Shown in pieces: positions 1 through 5,130 of a stretch of DNA of 6,569 nucleotides; the stretch's first letter is position 1; every line of letters starts with the position of its first letter. Source of the DNA: Porphyrobacter sp. (GTDB lineage Bacteria; Pseudomonadota; Alphaproteobacteria; Sphingomonadales; Sphingomonadaceae); contig JAGKSZ010000052.1 of NCBI GenBank assembly GCA_018991295.1, positions 1 to 6,569 on the forward strand, in the 5' to 3' direction. Made by a program: the position numbers and the translations under genes. Below the pieces are notes generated by a model. That model was not told the DNA's origin. It did no database searches and saw only the letters and a list, made by a program, of their open reading frames with translations.

Positions 1-525
1 CTCGCCCGCGCCGCCGATCAGCACATCGAGTTCCTTGGCGCTGCCTGAACCGCGCACGGTTCCTGCCCCGCCGATGTTGATGCCGAGTCGCTGGCTGGCG
101 ATGGTCCCGAATTCAACCAGGCCGCTGCCGCCGATATTGATATCCGCCTCGCTGGCAAGTCCCTGTGCCTTGATCGTGCCGGCCCCGCCAATGATCACTT
201 CCTTGGGCGCGGGCATGGTGATGCGGATGGTGGCATTGCTGTTGCCGTTCCAGCCCTCTTCGCGGGTGATGCCGATGATTTCGCTGTCACGCACAAAGCG
301 CAGGCTTTCGGTATCCTTGCCCTCGACCTTGATGGCGAAGGTATCGCCTTCGGTAAGGATCACCGTATCCCCCGAGGCGAGAAATACCTTGGCGGGCGGA
401 GCGCCGGCGATTTCGATTTCGGAGAGGGGCACGCCCTTCTGGCCATTGATTTCGACATCCGCGCCATCGCAGGCGGCAAGAGCGGCGGTGCCTGCAAGCA
501 GCAGCGCAAGGCGTGCGTGGATCAT
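1..525 (-). CDS. GIN-domain (DUF2807-type) lipoprotein, 3' end cut by window edge
   Basis: The first 175 codons are present; the C-terminus lies outside the window. The N-terminus has a short basic-hydrophobic signal peptide ending in a lipobox, LAAC, with the lipidated Cys at residue 19 followed by Asp. This predicts an exported lipoprotein; Asp at +2 is an inner-membrane retention signal in E. coli, but that rule is uncertain in this group. Residues 110-174 carry four IGG[A/S]G motifs (112, 131, 151, 170) spaced 19-20 residues apart, including the string GINIGG. This is the glycine-rich beta-helix ladder of the 'head GIN domain' family, whose biochemical role is not established. The ATG at 525-523 is preceded by AAGGGAGAG (540-532), a good ribosome binding site 6 nt away. 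It is separated from carD upstream by a terminator, so it should be its own transcription unit. The family call is firm; the function is unknown. Confidence 0.85.
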   Translation of the reverse strand, partial: MIHARLALLLAGTAALAACDGADVEINGQKGVPLSEIEIAGAPPAKVFLASGDTVILTEGDTFAIKVEGKDTESLRFVRDSEIIGITREEGWNGNSNATIRITMPAPKEVIIGGAGTIKAQGLASEADINIGGSGLVEFGTIASQRLGINIGGAGTVRGSGSAKELDVLIGGAGE

Positions 526-537
526 CAGTGTCTCTCC

Positions 538-569
538 CTTTGGCGTATTGCTGATGTAATACACCAAAG
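538..569. promoter_or_regulatory. Operator-like inverted repeat upstream of the GIN lipoprotein gene
   Basis: Twelve-base arms, CTTTGGCGTATT and AATACACCAAAG, flank an 8-base spacer, with one mismatch between the arms. The repeat sits 13 to 44 bases before the start codon. It touches the ribosome binding site and covers the candidate -10, which is where a repressor would act. Read on the minus strand, the core is GGTG-N16-CGCC, one base from GGTG-N16-CACC, which I recall as the operator described for YtrA-subfamily GntR repressors. The repeat is seen directly; the identity of the binding protein is inference. Confidence 0.45.
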
Positions 570-581
570 GGTGGGGTGCAA
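554..581 (-). promoter_or_regulatory. Candidate sigma-70-type promoter for the GIN lipoprotein gene
   Basis: On the minus strand, TTGCAC (581-576) is followed after 16 bases by TTACAT (559-554). The -35 matches the consensus at five of six positions; the -10 is weak. The -10 lies inside the 538-569 inverted repeat, consistent with repression there. Other registers are possible in this AT-richer patch. Confidence 0.3.
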
Positions 582-591
582 GGGGCGATGG

Positions 592-607
592 TGGGGGCCT
601 GCCCCCA
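592..607. repeat. Short G/C palindrome after the carD terminator
   Basis: Seven-base arms TGGGGGC and GCCCCCA are separated by CT. It lies directly beyond the U-tract of the carD terminator and upstream of the GIN promoter. It could act as a backup transcript end, or may be incidental in GC-rich DNA. Confidence 0.3.
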
Positions 608-610
608 ACG

Positions 611-639
611 AAAAGGGCCGCCCCGAAGGACGGCCCCTT
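611..639 (-). terminator. Intrinsic terminator of carD
   Basis: On the minus strand, a 12-bp stem (arms 639-628 and 623-612, with two G-U pairs) is capped by a UUCG tetraloop closed by C-G, and it ends in a run of four T at 614-611. It begins 27 nt after the carD stop codon. The stable tetraloop plus U-run is typical of Rho-independent terminators, though the U-run is short. Confidence 0.75.
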
Positions 640-666
640 GATTTCTGCACGAAGGCGCTGTGAAGC

Positions 667-1200
667 TTACGCTTCTTCGGCGCTTTCGTAATACTGCGGG
701 GCGTGTTCACGCAGCACGTCGAGGATCTTGCCGAGAGCGGTGGGCTCATCGGTTTCTTCCATCGCCGCCAGTTCGCGCGCGAGGCGGCTGGAGGCCGCTT
801 CGAAGATCTGGCGTTCCGAATAGGACTGCTCGGGCTGGTCTTCGGGGCGGAACAGATCGCGGGTCACTTCGGCGATCGACACAAGGTCGCCCGAGTTGAT
901 CTTGGCTTCATATTCCTGCGCGCGGCGCGACCACATGGTGCGCTTCACCTTGGGCTTGCCCTTGAGGGTTTCCATCGCCTGCTTCAGGGTCTTGTCCGAC
1001 GAAAGCTTGCGCATCCCGATGGCTTCGACCTTGTTGACCGGCACCCGCAGGGTCATGCGCTCTTTTTCAAAGCGCAGCACGTAAAGTTCCAGCTGCATCC
1101 CGGCGATTTCCTCCTTCTGGAGTTCAACCACCCGGCCTACGCCGTGCTTGGGGTAGACAACATAATCGCCGACGGTGAATGCGTTCGCGGTGCTCGCCAT
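667..1200 (-). CDS. carD: CarD/CdnL-family RNA polymerase-binding transcription regulator
   Basis: The product is 177 residues, close to the alphaproteobacterial CdnL length. Family members bind the beta subunit of RNA polymerase and stabilise the open complex at housekeeping promoters, notably rRNA and anabolic genes. Residues 8-62 (FTVGDYVVYPKHGVGRV onward, with LRVPVNKVEAIGMR) form the Tudor-like RNA polymerase-interaction domain. Residues 65-168 form the helical C-terminal DNA-contacting domain. W90 in KRTMWSRR matches the conserved Trp that wedges into the upstream edge of the transcription bubble. The start is ATG 1200, because AAAGGAA lies 5 nt upstream; an in-frame extension to 1299 has no family similarity. 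The C-terminus is ESAEEA. It is the last gene of a conserved helicase-S4-fdxA-carD cluster but has its own promoter-like element near 1380 and a terminator after it. Confidence 0.93.
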   Translation of the reverse strand: MASTANAFTVGDYVVYPKHGVGRVVELQKEEIAGMQLELYVLRFEKERMTLRVPVNKVEAIGMRKLSSDKTLKQAMETLKGKPKVKRTMWSRRAQEYEAKINSGDLVSIAEVTRDLFRPEDQPEQSYSERQIFEAASSRLARELAAMEETDEPTALGKILDVLREHAPQYYESAEEA

Positions 1201-1205
1201 GCACG

Positions 1206-1212
1206 TTCCTTT
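1206..1212 (-). promoter_or_regulatory. Ribosome binding site that fixes the carD start
   Basis: AAAGGAA lies 5 nt before ATG 1200 on the minus strand. It supports the 177-residue product over the longer reading that begins at 1299. Confidence 0.7.
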
Positions 1213-1256
1213 CAATCGGCCGATCCATGCAACAGGGAGAGGGACGCCTGACCCGG

Positions 1257-1290
1257 CGGCGCGACCCAACCCCTCACGGGGCGAGCGCCG
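1257..1290 (-). other. Hairpin with GNRA tetraloop in the carD leader
   Basis: On the minus-strand RNA, outer arms CGGCGC (1290-1285) and GCGCCG (1262-1257) enclose an inner CCCC-GUGA-GGGG hairpin, separated by an asymmetric internal loop. It lies 57-90 nt before the carD start. The pairing is visible in the sequence; stability and function are not established. Confidence 0.35.
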
Positions 1291-1324
1291 AGAAGACACG
1301 TCCGGTTGGGGGGTTGCTGGTGTC

Positions 1325-1369
1325 GGGCCTTCCTGGTTTCAACGCCTGCGCGGGCCAGGAGCCCAGCGC
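1325..1369 (-). other. Two mutually exclusive stems at the 5' end of the carD leader
   Basis: One stem pairs GCGC/GGGC (1348-1355) with GCCC/GCGC (1361-1369, one-base bulge). The other pairs TCCTGG plus GGGC (1325-1336, two-base bulge) with CCAGGA plus GCCC (1355-1364). Both need 1361-1364, so only one can form at a time. They lie just downstream of the expected transcription start. No known riboswitch was recognised. Confidence 0.3.
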
Positions 1370-1378
1370 GGTCGATGG

Positions 1379-1389
1379 ATTATATAGCA
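1379..1389 (-). promoter_or_regulatory. Candidate carD promoter, consensus -10
   Basis: The minus strand reads TGCTATATAAT, containing a perfect TATAAT at 1384-1379 and an overlapping extended -10 reading (TGC plus TATATA). No good -35 sits at 16-18 bp spacing: the hexamer at 17 bp is GCAATT. Transcription would start near 1372, leaving a leader of about 170 nt. Confidence 0.55.
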
Positions 1390-1444
1390 CACCTGCAACA
1401 AAATTGCGAGTCGGCGTTTCCGATAGGTCACACAGCGTCGCGAT

Positions 1445-1460
1445 CCGCGCCGAAGCGCGG
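1445..1460 (-). terminator. UUCG hairpin just after fdxA; weak terminator or RNA end
   Basis: CCGCGC-TTCG-GCGCGG is a perfect 6-bp stem with a C(UUCG)G tetraloop, starting 6 nt after the fdxA stop codon. No U-run follows, so it may be a 3'-end stabiliser or partial terminator that allows read-through into carD. Confidence 0.4.
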
Positions 1461-1465
1461 CGGAA

Positions 1466-1804
1466 TCAGTCCCCGTCGCCGGGCGCGTCGCTGAAGTACT
1501 TCTCGAACTTGTCCTTTTCGCCCTTGTGCGCATCGGCATCTTCGGGCGGGGCCTTCTGGCTGGTGATGTTGGGCCACACCGCCGAAAACTTGGTGTTGAG
1601 TTCGAGCCACTTTTCAAGGCCGTCTTCGGTGTCCGGGAGAATCGCCTCGGCCGGGCATTCCGGCTCGCACACGCCGCAATCGATGCACTCGCTGGGATTG
1701 ATCACCAGCATGTTCTCGCCTTCGTAGAAACAGTCGACCGGGCACACTTCCACGCAGTCGGTGTACTTGCACTTGATGCAGTCTTCGGTGACGACGTAAG
1801 TCAT
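1466..1804 (-). CDS. fdxA: 7Fe ferredoxin (one 3Fe-4S and one 4Fe-4S cluster)
   Basis: The 112-residue product closely matches the Azotobacter FdI/FdxA type in length and cysteine pattern. By analogy, C9, C17 and C50 bind the 3Fe-4S cluster, and C21, C40, C43 and C46 bind the 4Fe-4S cluster. C12 and C25 match the non-ligand cysteines of that family. Each of C21 and C50 is followed by Pro, as expected. The C-terminal 50 residues are the acidic and lysine-rich extension of the family, including FEKYFSDAPGDGD. It is a soluble cytoplasmic electron carrier; the redox partner is not shown by context. The start codon lies 10 bp after the S4 gene stop, and its ribosome binding site (GAAAGAG) overlaps the end of that gene, so the two are very likely co-transcribed. 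A UUCG hairpin follows. Confidence 0.95.
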   Translation of the reverse strand: MTYVVTEDCIKCKYTDCVEVCPVDCFYEGENMLVINPSECIDCGVCEPECPAEAILPDTEDGLEKWLELNTKFSAVWPNITSQKAPPEDADAHKGEKDKFEKYFSDAPGDGD

Positions 1805-1814
1805 TGCGGCTCTT

Positions 1815-2171
1815 TCACGAGAAGTCTTCGGGATCGTCTGGCAGGATGCCAGACACCGGCGGCGACGCGCCTATGGTGTTTTGCCCTTTAGGGTCAAGCC
1901 CCACTGGGTCAACCTCCCGATAATGGGAAAGCGCAGCGGCGGGTGATCCGCGCCGGTCGGGAAGGGCGAGAAGTTCGATCACCCTGACGTTGTTGCCGAT
2001 CGCAAGGGTCAGCACATCGCCCCCCCGCACCCCATGCGCGCCGCGCAGCACGTGCTGGCGGTTGCAGCGCACCGCGCGGCCCGCGATCAGCGCATCGGCG
2101 GCTGATCGGGGGCGGGCGAGCCGCAGGTAGACGAGCAGGCGGTCGATCCTGATCGACGCCGCACTATTCAT
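1815..2171 (-). CDS. S4-domain RNA-binding protein (HslR/Hsp15-like)
   Basis: This is a 118-residue basic protein. Residues 8-62 form an S4 fold: IRIDRLLVYLRLARPRSAADALIAGRAVR, then a VRGGDVLTLAIGNNVRVIELLALPDRRGS strand-turn region. This is the layout of the Hsp15/HslR group, which binds rRNA or 50S subunits carrying stalled peptidyl-tRNA. The last roughly 35 residues (GLDPKGQNTIGASPP onward) look low in conservation and probably disordered. The start ATG overlaps the helicase TGA (ATGA, 2171-2168), so its translation is probably coupled to the helicase. Ribosome binding within the helicase end is weak (AAGGG abuts the ATG). The 3' coding end contains a perfect hairpin (1836-1854). The family call is confident; the exact RNA target is unknown. 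Confidence 0.88.
   Translation of the reverse strand: MNSAASIRIDRLLVYLRLARPRSAADALIAGRAVRCNRQHVLRGAHGVRGGDVLTLAIGNNVRVIELLALPDRRGSPAAALSHYREVDPVGLDPKGQNTIGASPPVSGILPDDPEDFS
1836..1854. repeat. Perfect 8-bp inverted repeat 32 nt upstream of fdxA
   Basis: GTCTGGCA-GGA-TGCCAGAC has perfect 8-base arms and a 3-base loop. It is inside the S4 gene's last codons and would fold in the mRNA 32-50 nt before the fdxA start codon. Confidence 0.55.
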
Positions 2172-4936
2172 CCCTTGAGCAGGTCCGCCAGCTTGTCGAA
2201 GGCCCCGCCAGCGCGGGCCGGACCGGTATCGACGGGGGGTCTGGCGGGGGTCTGGCGGGGGTCTGCGCCGCGTTTGCCGCCACCCTGAGGGGGCTTGGCA
2301 CCGGGCTTGCCGCGCCGGTTATCGCGCTTGTCGGCCTGTGGCTTACCCTGATGCTCGGCCTTGCCCTTGCGATCCGGGCGACGCTCCCCGCGCCTTTCGT
2401 CGCGCTCACCGGGACGGCGCGGGCGCCAGTACCAGCGGTCGGGCGCGGGTGCACCCTGCGCACCTTCGGGCAAGGCCCGCGCGCGTTCCACCCGGAAGCC
2501 CGCGCTGCCCAGCAGGCGGCGGGCGTTTTCGGCCTCCAGTCCCACGGACACGGCCAGCGACAGATCGAGCCGGAACGGGCGCCCATTGTGGTTTTTGGTG
2601 CGCTCCTTGGGGTGCACTGCCACCACCTTGCTCCGGGCATCGAAGGCGGCGCGGAATATCTTCTCCGCCAGATCGACGCGGATCGCCTGCGTGCCTGCAT
2701 AGCGATAGCCGGCGGGCAAACGGCCCTTGGCCCAGCTGCCCTCGGCCAGCACGGGGAGCATCGCGTCCTGCACCGCGCGGCTATCCAGTCCCAGCGCGTG
2801 CAGCAGGCGGCGCGGGGCGGGCTTCAGGAGCGGCGCATCGAAAATGTCGAGCGCGCCGAAGGTCACGCCGAGCTTGCGCAGATAGGGCCGCATTTCCTTG
2901 GGCAGATTTTCCAGCCCGGCTTCTTCGCGGCTGATCACGCCGCGCGCTTCGATCAGAGTGATGACCAGCGCACGCGCCTGTGAGCCTGCAGCCGGATCGC
3001 GGGCGGCCTCGGCCAGCTTGCGCAAGGGTTCGAGCGGTTCGAGCTGCTTATCCAGCCACGCCGCCAGCCCCGCCTCCAGCCGGGCCTTGGCCGCATCGGG
3101 CAGCAGCGCGACATCGCGGGTCAGGGCAAGGCGCGGGGTGCCGAAATTGCCCGAGCCGGGGTGTCCGGGGAAGCTGATCTCGGCCAGCGCCCGGTTCTGC
3201 CACCGGATCGCGCCGCCTGTGATTTCCAGCTCGGCAATGCCCTGCGACAGCAGCCATTCGGCGCGGCTTTCCAGCAGCGATGGCAACGCCTTCTCGCCCG
3301 CCGCCAGCAGCATCCGCCGGTCAGCGACGCCCGCATTGGGATCGACCTGGAACCGGAAGCCTTCAAGCCGGCCGATGCTCTCGCCCTCCACGGTCAGATG
3401 GCCATCGGGTTCGAGCGTGACGGGCAGCGCGCTTGCATCCTGCCCCAGCGATTTCATCAAGAGTGTCGTCCTTCGGTTCACAAAACGCTCGGTCAGGCGC
3501 GCGTGCAGCGCATCCGAGAGCTTCGCCTCAACGCTGCGTGCCCGCGCAGCCATTTCGTCACGCGCCAGCACCCAATCGGGGCGCTGGCAGATGTAGGCAT
3601 AGCTGCGAATCGCCGCAATCCGGCCTTGCAGCGTGTCGATGTCGCCCTGCATCCGGTCAAGCTCTGCGATGCGCGCAGCGACGAAATCGGCGCCGAGATA
3701 GCCGCCCCGCAGGTCATCCCACAGCCGGGCGACGAAGCGCGCGTGCTGTTCCACGCCCAGATTGCGAAAATCGGGGAGCGAGCACACTTCCCAGAACCGC
3801 CGCACCGCGCCTGCGCCGCGCACGCTATCGGCAATGGGATCGGCAGCGAGGCGTTTGAGCACGGCCAGATCAATCGCCTGCGGGGCAGCCTTCAGCACTG
3901 CGTTTTCAGGCCGCGCTTCCAGATCGGCAATCAGCCGTTCGAGCGAATCGGTGCGCGGGTCTGCATCGCGCCAGAACAGATGGGTGAGGGGCGCAAACTT
4001 GTGTTCCTCGATGGCGAACACTTCCTCATCGGTGAACTGGAGCGGTTCGCCGTCGCCTTTTCCGGTGCCTGACAGGGTGCCGAAGGTGCCATCGCGCTGG
4101 TGCCGCCCGGCGCGGCCCGCAATCTGCGCCATCTCCGCAGGGGTGAGGCGGCGCTTCCGGTGTCCATCGAACTTCGACAGCGAGGCAAAGGCGACATGAT
4201 CGAGATCGAGGTTCAGCCCCATGCCAATGGCATCGGTGGCGACGATGTAATCCACCTCGCCCGCCTGAAACATGGCGACCTGCTTGTTGCGGGTTTCGGG
4301 CGAAAGCGCGCCCATCACCACCGCAGCCCCGCCCCGGAAGCGGCGCAGGGCTTCGGCCATGGCATAGACCTGTTCGACGCTGAAGGCGACGACCGCCGAA
4401 CGCTTGGGCAGGCGTGACAGCTTGCACACTCCGGCATGGGAAAGGGTTGAAAAGCGTGGGCGGCTGGTGATTTCGGCCTTGGGGATCAGCGCCTTGACCA
4501 TCGGTTCCAGCGCGGCGCTGCCGAGGATCATCGTCTCCTCGCGTCCGCGTGCATGGATCAGGCGATCGGTGAAGATATGCCCGCGTTCCGGATCGGCGCC
4601 CAGTTGCGCTTCGTCGATGGCAACGAAGGCGTGGCTGTTGGCGGTCCTCGGCATGGCTTCGGCGGTGCACAGGAAATAGCGTGCCTCAGGCGGCTCGATC
4701 CGTTCCTCGCCGGTGATGAGCGCCACCTGCCTGTCACCCTTGATGCTGCGCACCCGATCATAGACTTCGCGGGCCAGCAGGCGCAGCGGGAAGCCCATCA
4801 TGCCGCTGGAATGGCCGCACATCCGCTCGATCGCCAGATGCGTCTTGCCGGTGTTGGTCGGCCCGAGCACGGCGCGCACGCGCGCGTCATCGGCGGGGCG
4901 GGGGGGCAGGGTCTGGGTCACTACGCCGCTGGTCAT
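2168..4936 (-). CDS. Suv3-type DExH-box RNA helicase
   Basis: From ATG 4936 the product is 922 residues. Visible motifs are Walker A GPTNTGKT (25-32), motif Ia FPLRLLAREVYDR, motif II DEAQ (108-111, DEIQ in mitochondrial Suv3), motif III GSAA (139-142), motif V VATDAIGMGLNL (232-243) and motif VI QIAGRAGR (271-278). This is the superfamily 2 Suv3 set, ATP-driven 3'-5' RNA unwinding linked to RNA decay in mitochondria; the bacterial substrate is not defined. The roughly 90-residue C-terminal tail (from 833) is rich in Arg, Lys, Gly and Pro, probably disordered and nucleic-acid binding, and ends in FDKLADLLKG. It contains an 11-bp tandem repeat. The start is uncertain: ATG 4936 has no good ribosome binding site; ATG 4966 and GTG 4993 (AAGGTG 4 nt upstream) are in frame. 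I prefer 4936 because homologs usually have a short lead before Walker A. It is the first gene of the operon. Confidence 0.93.
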   Translation of the reverse strand: MTSGVVTQTLPPRPADDARVRAVLGPTNTGKTHLAIERMCGHSSGMMGFPLRLLAREVYDRVRSIKGDRQVALITGEERIEPPEARYFLCTAEAMPRTANSHAFVAIDEAQLGADPERGHIFTDRLIHARGREETMILGSAALEPMVKALIPKAEITSRPRFSTLSHAGVCKLSRLPKRSAVVAFSVEQVYAMAEALRRFRGGAAVVMGALSPETRNKQVAMFQAGEVDYIVATDAIGMGLNLDLDHVAFASLSKFDGHRKRRLTPAEMAQIAGRAGRHQRDGTFGTLSGTGKGDGEPLQFTDEEVFAIEEHKFAPLTHLFWRDADPRTDSLERLIADLEARPENAVLKAAPQAIDLAVLKRLAADPIADSVRGAGAVRRFWEVCSLPDFRNLGVEQHARFVARLWDDLRGGYLGADFVAARIAELDRMQGDIDTLQGRIAAIRSYAYICQRPDWVLARDEMAARARSVEAKLSDALHARLTERFVNRRTTLLMKSLGQDASALPVTLEPDGHLTVEGESIGRLEGFRFQVDPNAGVADRRMLLAAGEKALPSLLESRAEWLLSQGIAELEITGGAIRWQNRALAEISFPGHPGSGNFGTPRLALTRDVALLPDAAKARLEAGLAAWLDKQLEPLEPLRKLAEAARDPAAGSQARALVITLIEARGVISREEAGLENLPKEMRPYLRKLGVTFGALDIFDAPLLKPAPRRLLHALGLDSRAVQDAMLPVLAEGSWAKGRLPAGYRYAGTQAIRVDLAEKIFRAAFDARSKVVAVHPKERTKNHNGRPFRLDLSLAVSVGLEAENARRLLGSAGFRVERARALPEGAQGAPAPDRWYWRPRRPGERDERRGERRPDRKGKAEHQGKPQADKRDNRRGKPGAKPPQGGGKRGADPRQTPARPPVDTGPARAGGAFDKLADLLKG
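2235..2267. repeat. 11-bp tandem repeat, three copies, in the helicase tail
   Basis: The unit GGGGGTCTGGC (plus strand) occurs at 2235-2245 and 2246-2256, and a third copy at 2257-2267 ends in CTGCG. The unit is not a multiple of three, so the encoded tail (DPRQTPARPP) is not a peptide repeat. Gain or loss of one unit shifts the frame. Confidence 0.85.
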
Positions 4937-5030
4937 TGCAGGCTTGCCGCAGGCGGGCAAGGCCATGGCGCAGACCCGCACCCAGCTACGCACAACACCT
5001 TATCGCACGTGGGGCGCAACTGGTCGCTGG

Positions 5031-5046
5031 TTAAGCGCGGATTTAC
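5031..5046 (+). promoter_or_regulatory. CtrA-box-like site in the divergent intergenic region
   Basis: TTAA-GCGCGGA-TTTAC resembles the CtrA consensus TTAA-N7-TTAAC with one mismatch. The minus strand also reads TTAACC across 5034-5029, the half-site form. It lies 85-100 nt before the peptidase start and about 95 nt before the preferred helicase start. The rest of 4937-5130 shows no clear -35/-10 pair; AT-rich sequence (5041-5065) is the likely promoter zone. Confidence 0.35.
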
Positions 5047-5130
5047 TTTGTTCTGGCAAAGAAATGGGACAAGGCACCATCAAGGGTGGCGGCAGGCTCG
5101 CCCCGGTAAGGGCACCGCTTCGGGGCAGAG

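Noticed and set aside
35..559. 174-codon plus-strand frame opposite the GIN lipoprotein
   Set aside because: The minus strand encodes a lipobox and four IGG[A/S]G repeats with a good ribosome binding site; the plus frame is Pro, Ser and Ala-rich shadow sequence.
1201..1299. N-terminal 33-residue extension of CarD
   Set aside because: The extra residues do not resemble the family, and a strong ribosome binding site precedes ATG 1200.
3161..4072. 303-codon open frame on the plus strand opposite the helicase
   Set aside because: It lies wholly inside the convincingly coding helicase on the other strand and shows no domain or ribosome binding site.
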